Assembly: GCF_013179505.1 (NCBI RefSeq)
Contig: NZ_JABMCX010000006.1
Location: 1 to 35,525 of the forward strand
Origin: Paenarthrobacter sp. CM16
GTDB lineage: Bacteria > Actinomycetota > Actinomycetes > Actinomycetales > Micrococcaceae
Length of the DNA stretch: 35,525 nt
Direction: 5' to 3'
Part shown: piece by piece, positions 7,526-16,455 of the stretch
Layout of the letters: the number at the start of each line of letters is the position of its first letter
Numbering within the stretch: the first letter of the stretch is position 1
Program-made: the position numbers and the translations under genes
The notes under the pieces: model-generated
The model's input: the letters and a program-made list of their open reading frames with translations, nothing else
Databases searched by the model: none
What the model was told of the DNA's origin: nothing

Positions 7526-9565
7526 ATGGCTATAAACAGTGACACCAAACCGCTGACACCAGAGGAGTTACCTGCCGACGACCAGTTGGCGGCCACTTCA
7601 CCGGCAGCCAGCACCAGCAAAGAAAGCAGCCCCGCCCACGCGGCAAGCCCTGAGGAAACCATCAGGGTCTCCGCCGACGACACCACCTTGGCCGCCCTCG
7701 ACGCTGAGGACGGAGGTGCAGAGCCCCTTCCCGATTCTGAAGAATACGAACAGATCATGGAAGAACTGCGCCATGCCAAGACCGAGCAGGCCGTCTCGGC
7801 CCGCCGGAACCGCAAACTTACCCTCGACAAAGTCACCTTCGGGATCACGGGCGCCATCGCCGTCGCCTTCGTGGTCTGGGGATTTGTTGGGCGGGACAGC
7901 CTCTCCGATACCTCCAAAGGTGCCCTGAACTGGGTCATGGAGTACACCGGCTGGCTCTTCATGGTCCTCGCCTCACTGTTCGTCGTCTTCGTCCTGTGGC
8001 TTGCCCTCGGCAAGTTTGGCAATATCCCGCTGGGCAAGGACGGTGAGAAACCGGAGTTCCGAACCGTCTCCTGGGTGGCCATGATGTTCGCCGCCGGAAT
8101 GGGCATCGGGCTCATGTTCTACGGCGTGGCCGAGCCGCTGTACCACTACATCTCACCGCCGCCGGGAACAGTGGACGGCCGCACTCCGGCAGCCATCCAG
8201 ACTGCCATGGCCACCTCGATCTTCCACTGGACCCTGCACCCCTGGGCCATGTACGCCGTAGTGGGCATCGCCATGGCTTACGGGACCTACCGTTTGGGTC
8301 GCAAGCAACTGGTGTCCGCCGCCTTCACCTCGCTGTTCGGCATCCGCATGGTGGAAGGTCCGCTCGGGAAGTTCATCAACATCCTGGCCATCTTCGCCAC
8401 GCTCTTCGGAACCGCTGCGTCGCTGGGCCTCGGCGCCCTCCAGATCGGCAGCGGCATGACGTCCAACGGCTGGCTGGGTGAAATCGGCACTCCGGTGCTG
8501 GTGGTCATCGTCGCGATCCTGACCTTCTGCTTCGTGGCATCCGCCGTGTCCGGCATCAGCCGCGGCATTCAGTGGCTCTCCAACATCAACATGGTCCTGG
8601 CCGTAGTCCTGGCCCTGATTGTCTTTGTGGCCGGGCCCACCCTGTTCATCCTCAACCTGATCCCCTCCGCCGTGGGCGACTACGCCAGGGACCTTGCCGA
8701 GATGTCATCACGAACCGAAGCCGTGGGAGATGATTCCCTGCGCAGCTGGATGACCAGTTGGACCATCTTCTACTGGGCTTGGTGGATCTCCTGGACGCCC
8801 TTCGTGGGAATGTTCATCGCCCGCATCAGCCGTGGACGCACCATCCGCCAATTCGTCACCGGCGTCCTGCTGGTACCCAGCGTTGTGAGCGTCATCTGGT
8901 TCGGTATCTTCGGCGGGGCCGCCTTCCACGTCCAGCAGGAAGCGGACAAAGCCGGCACTCCAGGCCTTGTGACCATGGTGGACGGCGCACCCTCCATCAA
9001 CTTCGATGGCGCCCTCTTCGATTTGGTGAAGAACCTGGGAATGCCCGGTTGGCTGACCGCTGCCGTCATCGTCCTGGCCATGGTCCTGGTGGCGATCTTC
9101 TTCGTCACCGGCGCCGACGCCGCCTCGATCGTGATGGGATCCCTGAGCTCCAACGGCGCCGAACACCCGCGTCGGGGAGTGGTGATCTTCTGGGGCAGCC
9201 TCACCGGCGCAGTGGCAGCAGTCATGCTGCTTGCCGGCGGCGATAAGCCATCGGAGGCTTTGTCGGGACTGCAAAGAGTGACCATCGTGGCAGCCCTGCC
9301 CTTTGTGATCGTCATGCTGTTGCTCTGTTTCGCCCTGGTCAAGGATCTTCGCCGCGACCCCCTGCAATTGCACAAGCGTTTGGCTACCTCAGTAGTGGAC
9401 CGGGCTATCCGGACCGGCGTTGAGCAACACGGCGGTGTTCAATTCGACCTCGTCACCAAGCACGAGTGCGCGGAGAAATGCACCGACTCCGATTGCGCCG
9501 GGGGAACACCAACGGGAACCATCCCCCTGGTCGGCAAGCCCCAACAGGACTCCACCGGCAAGTAA
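7526..9565 (+). CDS. BCCT-family betaine/choline-type transporter
   Basis: 679 residues with about twelve membrane segments; imports quaternary ammonium compounds such as glycine betaine with Na+. It carries the BCCT marks MGIGLMFYGVAEPLYHY (the GMGIG form found in Na+-coupled betaine carriers) and WAWWISWTPFVGMFIARISRGRTIRQF with the tryptophan box. A hydrophilic N-terminal stretch of about 95 residues precedes the first membrane segment. The C-terminal tail is cysteine-rich (HECAEKCTDSDC), which is unusual. The open frame reaches 7481, but ATG at 7526 has AAAGGA 7 nt before it and is preferred. The C1-oxidation neighbours favour a nutrient-uptake role over pure osmoprotection. Substrate is inferred. 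Confidence 0.92.
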   Translation: MAINSDTKPLTPEELPADDQLAATSPAASTSKESSPAHAASPEETIRVSADDTTLAALDAEDGGAEPLPDSEEYEQIMEELRHAKTEQAVSARRNRKLTLDKVTFGITGAIAVAFVVWGFVGRDSLSDTSKGALNWVMEYTGWLFMVLASLFVVFVLWLALGKFGNIPLGKDGEKPEFRTVSWVAMMFAAGMGIGLMFYGVAEPLYHYISPPPGTVDGRTPAAIQTAMATSIFHWTLHPWAMYAVVGIAMAYGTYRLGRKQLVSAAFTSLFGIRMVEGPLGKFINILAIFATLFGTAASLGLGALQIGSGMTSNGWLGEIGTPVLVVIVAILTFCFVASAVSGISRGIQWLSNINMVLAVVLALIVFVAGPTLFILNLIPSAVGDYARDLAEMSSRTEAVGDDSLRSWMTSWTIFYWAWWISWTPFVGMFIARISRGRTIRQFVTGVLLVPSVVSVIWFGIFGGAAFHVQQEADKAGTPGLVTMVDGAPSINFDGALFDLVKNLGMPGWLTAAVIVLAMVLVAIFFVTGADAASIVMGSLSSNGAEHPRRGVVIFWGSLTGAVAAVMLLAGGDKPSEALSGLQRVTIVAALPFVIVMLLLCFALVKDLRRDPLQLHKRLATSVVDRAIRTGVEQHGGVQFDLVTKHECAEKCTDSDCAGGTPTGTIPLVGKPQQDSTGK

Positions 9566-9610
9566 TCCAGCTTCGAACTGATCCCCTTTACCGATTCTTA
9601 GAGGTCCATC

Positions 9611-9805
9611 ATGCCCAACACTTCTGACACCGGCACTCTCCGTCTCAACAACCAAGTGCGCCTCAACAACCAAGCCAATGAGGACGTGACAGTCACCTTG
9701 GACGCGTCCAAACCCCTGACTGTCCGGATCGAGGTTGACCGTTGCCCCTGCGGATCTGAACACAGCAAGGCCGGCTCCTACGTCGATAGTGACTTGGGCC
9801 GCTAG
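9611..9805 (+). CDS. Small protein with CPCG motif downstream of BCCT
   Basis: 64 residues, not recognised. AGAGG lies 7 nt before the ATG, and the gene begins 45 nt after the transporter stop, so co-transcription is likely. The first part contains a direct repeat, RLNNQVRLNNQ. The second part has alternating hydrophobic residues (VTVTLDASKPLTVRIEVD) and ends in RCPCGSEHSK with Cys45 and Cys47. The CPCG plus His suggests a metal- or thiol-binding site, but this is only a motif reading. The tail of the upstream transporter also has a Cys/His cluster. Its stop TAG lies within the 19-bp tandem repeat. Confidence 0.62.
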   Translation: MPNTSDTGTLRLNNQVRLNNQANEDVTVTLDASKPLTVRIEVDRCPCGSEHSKAGSYVDSDLGR

Positions 9806-9857
9806 GCAGCACACAACACGCTAAGCAGCACACAATACGCTCAGCAGCACACAACAA
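9801..9857. repeat. 19-bp tandem repeat, three units
   Basis: Units start at 9801, 9820 and 9839 (GCTAGGCAGCACACAACAC and two variants with 2-4 changes). The first unit contains the TAG stop (9803-9805) of the small CPCG gene; the array ends one base before the terminator stem. Confidence 0.95.
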
Positions 9858-9858
9858 A

Positions 9859-9889
9859 GCAGGCGCCGGGGTTCCGGCGCCTGCTTTTT
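9859..9889. terminator. Bidirectional rho-independent terminator
   Basis: Stem GCAGGCGCCGG (9859-9869), loop GGTT, stem CCGGCGCCTGC (9874-9884), then TTTTT. Upstream AACAAA mirrors the downstream TTTTTGTT, so the hairpin can end transcripts from both sides. It lies between the transporter operon (+) and the FAS1 gene (-), which end towards each other. Confidence 0.95.
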
Positions 9890-9916
9890 GTTGATACTAC
9901 TGGTAGCCGCTAGGGC

Positions 9917-10603
9917 TTATTTGGGCATCAGCACCGAGTCAACCAGGTAAACCGTGGCGTTGGCGGTCTGGACGCCACCGCAGATCACGTTGGAAGCTCC
10001 GTCAACCGTGAGGGCATCCTTGGTGCCTGCAACCGTCACTTCGCCACCCTGCACAGTCTTGTGGGTGCCGACGATCTGGTCCGGGGTCAGCTGACCGGGG
10101 ATGACGTGGTAGGTGAGAATCTTGCTCAGCAGGGCATCGTCCGTCTTGAGCGTCTCGATTGTTGCGGGGTCGATCTTGGCGAAGGCATCGTCAACCGGTG
10201 CGAACACCGTGAATTCGCTGCCGTTCAGGGTGGAAACCAGGTCCACCTTGGGGTTGAGCTTGCCCGAAACAGCGGCGGTCAGGGTCTTGAGCAGCGGGTT
10301 GTTCGATGCTGCAACGGCTACCGGGTCCTGGGCCATGCCCATGACCGAACCGGCGCCGTCCGGAACCTGTGCGGCGTAACCGGCGCAGCCGGGGCCCACG
10401 AGGTTGGCGGCCGGGTCCATGGCTGCACTGCTCATGGCCGAGGACGACGGGGAAGCGGACGGCCTTGCGGAGGAGGACTCCGGGGCAGCCGATGCCGAGG
10501 AAGGCGAAGTGGAGGTGCTGGTGCCACCACAGGCAGTGAGACCGAGAAGGGCGGCTGCAGTGAGGCCAACGAAGGCGAGGGCGGGGCGCTTTGTGGACAA
10601 CAT
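9917..10603 (-). CDS. Fasciclin (FAS1) domain lipoprotein
   Basis: 228 residues. A lipoprotein signal (LLGLTAC, Cys25) anchors it outside the membrane. A Ser/Ala/Pro-rich linker (about 28-62) is followed by one FAS1 domain with [11 protein letters not shown], the H1-box-like [14 protein letters not shown] and the H2-like [13 protein letters not shown]. These proteins act in cell-surface adhesion or matrix contact; the precise partner is unknown. AAGGAG lies 6-7 nt before the ATG. It looks like a single-gene unit ending at the shared terminator. Two further cysteines in the mature part (GPGCAGY and NVICGGV) could form a disulfide. Confidence 0.92.
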   Translation of the reverse strand: MLSTKRPALAFVGLTAAALLGLTACGGTSTSTSPSSASAAPESSSARPSASPSSSAMSSAAMDPAANLVGPGCAGYAAQVPDGAGSVMGMAQDPVAVAASNNPLLKTLTAAVSGKLNPKVDLVSTLNGSEFTVFAPVDDAFAKIDPATIETLKTDDALLSKILTYHVIPGQLTPDQIVGTHKTVQGGEVTVAGTKDALTVDGASNVICGGVQTANATVYLVDSVLMPK

Positions 10604-10793
10604 GTCATTCTCCTTGTTTTTGGAACCAGGGCGTTGGGTCCATTGGTTGGTGGGACACGGGCTGCTGATGTTGCTTTTGCTTCACCTGCGGTTTGTGTCT
10701 CACCAGCTATTCGGAGGATGGGACGGGGTGGATGGGTGCGGATTGAAAAAGTTTTTTTTCATGCCGCCGGACGGTCCCGCCCTTGTACGTCTG

Positions 10794-12104
10794 CTACGCC
10801 GCCGTACGGGTAGTGGGACGAACAAGGGCGGGGCTTTTAGCGGCAGTCCTGGAAGTACGGTCCACCCCGAGCGCGCAGATAAAAAGGGTCACGCTGACAG
10901 CGGCCGTGGCTGGAGTGATTCCGTCAATAAGGAGTACCACTACGCCGGCCACCCCACTGACCGTGCTCAGCGCGGCCCTTCGATCCGTGAAAGCGGGAGA
11001 GTGGGGTGCGTTCACCTGTTCACAGCGTCCGAGCCACCGGACCACGGGAACAAGGAGAGAAGTAACAGCCACCAACCACAGTGGCCGGCCCAGCCACCAC
11101 TCTGCGCTGCCCGGAACCGGGAGATGTACCGGGACCACGAGCAGCAAACCCGCAAGGGAAACCATCACCGGCATGTGCCAGAGATAGATAGTCATCGCCC
11201 TGGCACCCACCAACCCGACGAGTGACATGGCGCTGGACTGTTCTGCCCACCGTCTGATGCGCTTTTGGGCGAGGGAGAAAACCATCAGTTGTGCGATTGC
11301 CAGGAGGGCAAGGGCGCCCGTTGGCGGATTAAGGTTGCTGAACATGTCCCCCGAGTACCAACCAGAGGCAAAGAGGGTCATCAGCAGTATCAGCGAGAAC
11401 CCCGCAGTCCATTTCCGCACAGCCCCGGACATCCGTCCCACCCACCCATCTGCAAGCCAGAACCCCAGCTGTTGAATGAAGAGCCACACAAAAGCAAGGT
11501 TGGCGTATCCGAGGGCAGGAAGGTCCAGGATCAAACGCCCGGCATCTACGGCAACGATGGCCAGCCCCAACCCCACCAGGGTCCGGAGTCCCGCCTTCCC
11601 GTGAGCGAATGCCAGCACGGGAACAAGAGCCGAACATCCGAGGTAGACGGCCAGGAACCACAAGGGTTGGCTGATCCGATACCCGGCCGTTTCAACAATT
11701 TCCGCGGGAACGCCGTATACGGCAAGGATCAGGAGGCCTGTTCCTACCGAAGCCACCAGAACTACGGCGGGAACCAGCAGCCGCACCAGCCTGAGCCGGA
11801 CATAGCCACCGGCGGTGCCGCCCCGGAGCTGCATCCGACGCCATTGCGTGATGGAGCTGAAGCCACCGGCAATGAAGAACAGCGGCATAATTTGAACAAG
11901 CCAGGACCAAGAGGCGAACCAAGGGTTTCCGTCCAGGGCATTCTCCAGCACAGGCCCCTGGGGACCAACGCTCACGCCTACCATCAGTGCGTGGAGTGCC
12001 ACCACCACCACAAGGCAGAAACTCCGGATGACGTCCACACTGGCGTCCCGTGCAGTGCCCGGGACATGCGGCCGGGACAGGTGTGCAGTTGTGTCACTTT
12101 TCAT
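10794..12104 (-). CDS. Acyltransferase-3 family membrane protein
   Basis: 436 residues with roughly ten hydrophobic segments. The N-terminus has the family signature DVIRSFCLVVVVALHALM with its conserved Arg and His; FFIAGGFSS follows about 80 residues in. Such enzymes move acetyl or other acyl groups onto sugars, peptidoglycan or surface polymers. The acceptor here cannot be told. There is no clear ribosome site; TAGCGT on the minus strand lies 7 nt ahead of the ATG, so the mRNA may be leaderless. It is divergent from a two-component pair, which may regulate it. The 190 bases between its stop and the FAS1 start hold no gene that I can support. Confidence 0.85.
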   Translation of the reverse strand: MKSDTTAHLSRPHVPGTARDASVDVIRSFCLVVVVALHALMVGVSVGPQGPVLENALDGNPWFASWSWLVQIMPLFFIAGGFSSITQWRRMQLRGGTAGGYVRLRLVRLLVPAVVLVASVGTGLLILAVYGVPAEIVETAGYRISQPLWFLAVYLGCSALVPVLAFAHGKAGLRTLVGLGLAIVAVDAGRLILDLPALGYANLAFVWLFIQQLGFWLADGWVGRMSGAVRKWTAGFSLILLMTLFASGWYSGDMFSNLNPPTGALALLAIAQLMVFSLAQKRIRRWAEQSSAMSLVGLVGARAMTIYLWHMPVMVSLAGLLLVVPVHLPVPGSAEWWLGRPLWLVAVTSLLVPVVRWLGRCEQVNAPHSPAFTDRRAALSTVSGVAGVVVLLIDGITPATAAVSVTLFICALGVDRTSRTAAKSPALVRPTTRTAA

Positions 12105-12180
12105 GCCTTCGACGCTACGGATCAGCGGAATCAGGCACGATGGTGCGGGCCACCCTCTTAAAGGTGGAGCTGGCTATACC
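12105..12180. promoter_or_regulatory. Divergent promoter region, acyltransferase / two-component operon
   Basis: On the minus strand TAGCGT (12112-12117) sits 7 nt before the acyltransferase ATG. On the plus strand TATACC (12175-12180) lies 34 nt before the kinase start at 12215. No convincing -35 is seen for either. The assignment is from -10-like hexamers only. Confidence 0.4.
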
Positions 12181-12214
12181 GTCAAGGCCCATGCTGCTGC
12201 GGCAGACTGAAGTC

Positions 12215-13456
12215 ATGATCAAACCTCGTTTTCGGCCATGGCTGCGTGCCTACGGCTACCTTGTTGGTGAGTTGCTCGCCAGCGTCATCTCCATGGCCAT
12301 GTTCATGGTTGCCGCGCTCCTCATCCCGTTGTTCCTTTTCAGCGGCGGATGGCTCGTAGCGCCCCGGGCGGTAGCCGGCCTGCGCTGGTGGGCGGCGATA
12401 GCCCGCCGTCGAACATCCAGCTACTCCGGTATGCCAGTGACCGAAAACTACGTTCCCATTCCCCGCAGGCCTTCCTTTGAAGAGCGCCTACGTCTGGTCT
12501 TTTCCCGCAGCACCGGACGCGATCTGCTGTGGTTGGTGGCTCACGGACTGGGGATGCCGATCGTCGCACTCCTGTGTATCGGGTTTCCTTTTGGCGCCTT
12601 GAACTCGCTGCTCATTCCCACCTACTGGTACCTCCTCCCCGCGGACCAGCCTGTAGTCAACCTGTATCCGGTGACGTCATGGGAGGGTGCTTGGTGGATG
12701 CTGCTGATAGGCCTTGGATATGCAGCGGTCTCGTGGTGGCTGATTCCCGGAGCGGCTGCAGGACTTGCCTGGATTCAGGGAAAAATGTTGTCGCTTCCCG
12801 CGAGCGCTTACCTGGCCGAGCGGGTGACTGCGTTGACGGCCAGCCGTGCCGCGGCGTTGGATGCCCATTCGGCGGAGCTCAAAAGGATAGAACGCGATCT
12901 CCATGACGGTGCGCAAAACCGGCTGGTGGGCGTCGTCATGATGCTCGGCCTGGCGGAGCGGACCCTTGAGAAAAGCCCGCAAGACGCACTCCCCCATGTC
13001 CGCAGGGCCCAGCAAGCCGCCACCGACGCCCTGGCCGGGCTGCGAACAGCGGTTCACGATATTCACCCGCCCATCCTGGACGAGCTGGGCCTGGAAGGAG
13101 CGCTCTCGGCTTTGACGGGCCGCTCGGCCATTCCCTGCAACCTCATGGTGTCCGATCTCCACCGGGTTCCGGCGGCACTGGAATCGGCCAGCTACTTCAT
13201 CGTGGCTGAAGCCTTGACCAATGCCAATAAGTACAGTGCTGCCACCCGGTTGTCCGTGGTGGTCAAACGGGATGGCTCTGCTGACCGGCTGCTGATTTCA
13301 GTGGAGGACAACGGGCGTGGCGGGGCGGTGGAACGTCCCGGCGGAGGGCTGGCAGGAATTCGACGCCGGGCGGCTGCTTTCGAGGGCGTCCTGGACTTTC
13401 ACAGTCCGGCCAACGGACCAACAACTGTGAGGGTGGAACTGCCGTGCGGGTTGTAA
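12215..13456 (+). CDS. NarL-type sensor histidine kinase
   Basis: 413 residues. About four membrane segments form a sensor domain with a cytoplasmic-like basic loop, followed by a HisKA_3 dimerisation box IERDLHDGAQNRLVGVVMML with phospho-acceptor His230, and a HATPase domain with EALTNANKYS and VEDNGRGG. The open frame runs back to 12050 with ATGs at 12191 and 12215. I chose 12215 because MIKPRFRPWLRAYGYL starts just before the first helix, though the ribosome site is weak. It overlaps the response regulator by 13 nt. The signal is unknown; cell-envelope sensing is common for such kinases. Confidence 0.88.
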   Translation: MIKPRFRPWLRAYGYLVGELLASVISMAMFMVAALLIPLFLFSGGWLVAPRAVAGLRWWAAIARRRTSSYSGMPVTENYVPIPRRPSFEERLRLVFSRSTGRDLLWLVAHGLGMPIVALLCIGFPFGALNSLLIPTYWYLLPADQPVVNLYPVTSWEGAWWMLLIGLGYAAVSWWLIPGAAAGLAWIQGKMLSLPASAYLAERVTALTASRAAALDAHSAELKRIERDLHDGAQNRLVGVVMMLGLAERTLEKSPQDALPHVRRAQQAATDALAGLRTAVHDIHPPILDELGLEGALSALTGRSAIPCNLMVSDLHRVPAALESASYFIVAEALTNANKYSAATRLSVVVKRDGSADRLLISVEDNGRGGAVERPGGGLAGIRRRAAAFEGVLDFHSPANGPTTVRVELPCGL

Positions 13457-14082
13457 TTGCCGAGGATGACGCCCTCCTCCGCGAAGGGTTGTCGCTCCTG
13501 CTCAAGAGCGAAGGTTTCGATGTCATCGCTGCCGTGGACAACGCCGTCGACTTCCTTGCCGTCCTTGAGGACGCCGATGCCGCCGTCCTTGACGTGAGGA
13601 TGCCGCCCACCTTTACGAATGAAGGCTTGCTGGCCGCACGTGAGGCCCGACGACGACGGCCCGGCTTTCCGGTGTTGGTCCTCTCCGCTTACGTGGAGGA
13701 CCGCTACGCCGGTGACCTGTTGTCCGAAGGTGCCGCCGGCTTGGGGTACCTCCTCAAGGAGCGTGTGGGTAAGGTAGCGGAATTCACTGACACCCTCCGG
13801 CGCGTTGCCGGCGGCGCCACCGTCATGGATCCTGAAGTGATCTCCCAGCTGATGAGCCGCCGCGGGGCCAGCGATCCCATCAGCACGCTCACTCCCAGGG
13901 AACGCGAGGTCCTTGGATTGATGGCGGAGGGATTGGACAACCTTTCCATTGGGTCCCGCTTGGTGGTCACCGAAACGGCTGTCAGCAAGCACATAGGCAA
14001 CATCTTCCAAAAGCTGCAACTGTCCACCATGGACCGGGGCCATCGCAGGGTGCTGGCAGTACTCGCGTATCTTCGAAGTTGA
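13444..14082 (+). CDS. NarL/LuxR-family response regulator
   Basis: 212 residues from a GTG start inside the kinase gene. The receiver domain has AEDDALLREGL and phospho-acceptor Asp50 (AAVLDVRMPP), then a Lys in YLLKERVG. The C-terminal LuxR helix-turn-helix is TPREREVLGLMAEGLDNLSIGSRLVVTETAVSKHIGNIFQKL. It works as cognate partner of the overlapping kinase. The divergent acyltransferase gene is a plausible target. Confidence 0.93.
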   Translation: MRVVIAEDDALLREGLSLLLKSEGFDVIAAVDNAVDFLAVLEDADAAVLDVRMPPTFTNEGLLAAREARRRRPGFPVLVLSAYVEDRYAGDLLSEGAAGLGYLLKERVGKVAEFTDTLRRVAGGATVMDPEVISQLMSRRGASDPISTLTPREREVLGLMAEGLDNLSIGSRLVVTETAVSKHIGNIFQKLQLSTMDRGHRRVLAVLAYLRS

Positions 14083-14144
14083 GCTCTGGAACCCGCTGGC
14101 GGAATCCCGTTGCCTGAATCCAGCACCAATGACACCATGGGCGG

Positions 14145-14729
14145 ATGGCTATCGAGGTCCGACCCGCGACCATGTTCGATGACGTGAAAACCATGCTGGG
14201 ACCCAAGAGCCCCGACTCGAACGTGTGCTGGTGCCTGAGCTACCGCATCCCGTCGAAGCTCAACCAGGAGCTCCAGAAGCAGGAGCGCGGAAAATACGTC
14301 CAAAAGTTGGTTTCCGAGGACCCGCCTCCCGGCGTTTTGGCGTACGACGGCGACGAAGTAGTGGGGTGGGCAGCGGTTCACCCGCGCGCAGACACCAGTT
14401 TCGCCAAGAACCGCAAGATCCCCCACGTGGACGAGACAAAGGTGTGGTCCATTTGGTGTATTCGGGTGAGGCCCGGACATCGAGGGAAAGGGATCTCGCA
14501 CGAACTCCTGCGCGGGGCCATAGAGTTCGCCAAGAGTCACGGGGCGCCCGCCCTTGAGGGTTACCCGGTGGACAACAGGGGCGGCAAGGTGGATCTGACC
14601 ATGGCCTACGTGGGCACCCGGAGACTGTTCGAAAAGGCGGGTTTCAGGAAGGTCGCCGAAACCACCTCGGTGCTCAACGGTTTCCCCAGGGTGCTCATGC
14701 GCATGGACCTCCGCCAGCCAAGTAGGTAA
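14145..14729 (+). CDS. GNAT-family N-acetyltransferase
   Basis: 194 residues. The acetyl-CoA binding motif A is visible as IRVRPGHRGKGISHELLRGA, with FEKAGFRKV near the C-terminus. N-terminal CWCLSYR resembles a GNAT subgroup that starts with a CWCxxY/F box. Substrate unknown. There is no SD sequence; CACCAT lies 6 nt before the ATG, compatible with a leaderless transcript. It is 62 nt downstream of the response regulator and may be read separately. Confidence 0.85.
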   Translation: MAIEVRPATMFDDVKTMLGPKSPDSNVCWCLSYRIPSKLNQELQKQERGKYVQKLVSEDPPPGVLAYDGDEVVGWAAVHPRADTSFAKNRKIPHVDETKVWSIWCIRVRPGHRGKGISHELLRGAIEFAKSHGAPALEGYPVDNRGGKVDLTMAYVGTRRLFEKAGFRKVAETTSVLNGFPRVLMRMDLRQPSR

Positions 14730-14773
14730 CAGCACATGCTCCAATGCGGGCTCAGTAGAACGTTTACTGTCAC

Positions 14774-15547
14774 CTAGTTGGGGCGGGCTCCCTGCAACCT
14801 TGCGCTCATGCGGTGCGCTTCCTCGAGCAGCAGCTTGCCCAGGAACTCCTGGCGGTCAGGACGGAAGCGCGGTTCGATGCCCGTCAGGGAGAGCGCCCAG
14901 GCAGGGCGGCCCTGCTGGTCAAACACCGCAGCGCCCATACCCCAGCTGCCTTCGAGGATGAGTCCGGGATTAACGGCGTACCCGGCCAGGCGGGTGCGTT
15001 CCAGGTTGTCCCGCACTACGTTTTCGGGGTGGCCCACAGCAAAGTCGCCGGCGTGCGCAGGCCAGTCCCCCAGCAGTGCTTCCTGTTCCTCCGGGGGCAG
15101 GAAGGCCATGATCGCGGTTCCGGCCGAGGCCACTCCGAGCGGGAAGCGGACCCCTTCGTGCAGCACAAAGGATCGCACAGGAAACGCTCCCTCTTCGCGC
15201 AGGACGCAGATGGTTTCATTCCCACGGCGGAGGGAGAAGAACGCACTCTCCCCCGTTTCCGCGGCCAACCTTCGCAGCGAGGGCCGCGCGATGTCCTCCA
15301 TGGGGAAACGGGCGGCAGCAACCGATCCGAGCAGGAAGATCTCCGGCCCCAGCACCCACTTGCCCGTGCCGGGATCGTGCTCCAGCAAACCTTCGGCAGC
15401 CAGGGACGTCAGCAGGCGGTGGACGGTTGGCCGGGTCAGCCCGGACTCGCGCACCAGACCCGCCAGTGATGTTCCACCCGGCTTGCGGCCCACCAGGCGC
15501 AGCAGCTGCGCCACCCTGCCCACAACCTGGGCTCCTTGCACTGCCAC
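14774..15547 (-). CDS. IclR-family regulator of the CoA-transferase operon
   Basis: 257 residues from a GTG start with GGGAGG about 6 nt ahead. The N-terminal winged helix is VGRVAQLLRLVGRKPGGTSLAGLVRESGLTRPTVHRLL (shown as two parts: recognition helix TRPTVHRLLTSL), followed by an effector domain with FPLGVASAGTAIMAFL and GYAVNPGLILEGSWGMGAAVF. It is divergent from the 3-oxoacid CoA-transferase genes and separated by 171 bases containing three GTCCAC-type repeats, a layout typical of a local repressor that also controls itself. The inducer is probably a substrate or CoA ester of this pathway, by inference. Confidence 0.92.
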   Translation of the reverse strand: MAVQGAQVVGRVAQLLRLVGRKPGGTSLAGLVRESGLTRPTVHRLLTSLAAEGLLEHDPGTGKWVLGPEIFLLGSVAAARFPMEDIARPSLRRLAAETGESAFFSLRRGNETICVLREEGAFPVRSFVLHEGVRFPLGVASAGTAIMAFLPPEEQEALLGDWPAHAGDFAVGHPENVVRDNLERTRLAGYAVNPGLILEGSWGMGAAVFDQQGRPAWALSLTGIEPRFRPDRQEFLGKLLLEEAHRMSARLQGARPN

Positions 15548-15567
15548 AGCATCCTCCCTGCGATTTT

Positions 15568-15693
15568 GTCCACAATATGGATACCGTTCAGTCTAGCGTC
15601 CACAGCGTGAGTAGTTGGTCCGCGCCGCCATTGATCTCTTGCGTTGCCCTGCCTAGGCTCGATTCCAAGAAGAGACACGTCCACAAAGTGGAC
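15568..15693. promoter_or_regulatory. Three operator-like sites between divergent IclR and CoA-transferase genes
   Basis: Site 3, GTCCACAAAGTGGAC (15679-15693), is a perfect inverted repeat of six with a 3-nt centre, 25 nt before the CoA-transferase start. Site 1, GTCCACAATATGGAT (15568-15582), lies 20 nt before the IclR start. Site 2, GTCCACAGCGTGAGT (15598-15612), is a weaker copy. The shared pattern GTCCAC-N3-(G/A)TG suggests one regulator, most simply the adjacent IclR protein. Confidence 0.75.
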
Positions 15694-15718
15694 CAACCAG
15701 CTCAACGAGGAGTTCGCA

Positions 15719-16435
15719 ATGTCAACCATGTACGCGAGTGCAGCCGAAGCGCTGCGTGAGGTGATGGCAGACGGCCTGACCATCGCCGTCGGAGGTTTTG
15801 GCCTCAGCGGCATCCCCGCAGACCTGATCGACGCCGTTCGTGACTCCGGCGCCAAGGACCTCACCATCGTGTCCAACAACATGGGCGTGGACGGCAAGGG
15901 CCTCGGCGTCCTCATCGAAGCGGGTCAGGTCCGGAAGGTCATCGCTTCCTATGTGGGCGAGAACAAGCTTTTTGCCGAGCGGTACCTGGCCGGGAAGCTG
16001 GAGGTTGAGTTCACGCCGCAGGGCACCCTGGCCGAACGCCTGCGCGCCGGCGGCGCCGGCATTCCCGCGTTTTACACACGGACCGGTGTGGGAACCCTGG
16101 TTGCCGAAGGCAAACCGCTGGAAGAGTTCGACGGCGTCACGTACGTCCGCGAGCGCGCCATCACCGCCGACGTCGCGCTGGTCCACGCCCACACCGCCGA
16201 TACGGACGGCAACCTGATCTACCGCTATACGGCACGGAACTTCAACCCGGTGGTGGCTACCGCGGGTGCGGTGACCATTGCCGAGGCTGAGATCATTGTG
16301 CAGCCGGGCGAGCTGGACCCCAACCACATTGTGACCCCGGGGGTCTACGTCCAGCGGCTTGTTCAAGCCACGGACCGGGTCAAGGACATCGAACAGCGCA
16401 CGGTCCGGCAACGAGCCGAATCACTCACGGTTTAG
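15719..16435 (+). CDS. scoA: 3-oxoacid CoA-transferase, subunit A
   Basis: 238 residues. The family-I CoA-transferase alpha chain is shown by [43 protein letters not shown] and SYVGENK. With subunit B it moves CoA from succinyl-CoA to a 3-oxoacid such as acetoacetate or 3-oxoadipate. The open frame extends to 15644, but the ATG at 15719 has GAGGAG 6 nt before it. It is first in an operon with subunit B (20 nt gap) and a thiolase. Whether it acts on acetoacetate (Sco) or 3-oxoadipate (Pca) cannot be settled from sequence; the thiolase type makes acetoacetate or another short oxoacid more likely. Confidence 0.92.
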   Translation: MSTMYASAAEALREVMADGLTIAVGGFGLSGIPADLIDAVRDSGAKDLTIVSNNMGVDGKGLGVLIEAGQVRKVIASYVGENKLFAERYLAGKLEVEFTPQGTLAERLRAGGAGIPAFYTRTGVGTLVAEGKPLEEFDGVTYVRERAITADVALVHAHTADTDGNLIYRYTARNFNPVVATAGAVTIAEAEIIVQPGELDPNHIVTPGVYVQRLVQATDRVKDIEQRTVRQRAESLTV

Positions 16436-16455
16436 CAGCAAAGGAGCTCATCACC

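Noticed and set aside
10744-10760. A-run/T-run (GAAAAAGTTTTTTTTC) as a terminator or insertion-site scar
   Set aside because: No GC-rich stem adjoins it and no target duplication or mobile gene is near.
10776-10832. Inverted repeat CCCGCCCTTGT / ACAAGGGCGGG at the acyltransferase 3' end as terminator
   Set aside because: One arm lies inside the coding end, the loop is 35 nt and no T-run follows on the minus strand; too weak to call.
11265-12161. Open frame of 298 codons antisense to the acyltransferase
   Set aside because: Very polar (Gln, Pro, His), a typical mirror of a hydrophobic membrane protein gene.
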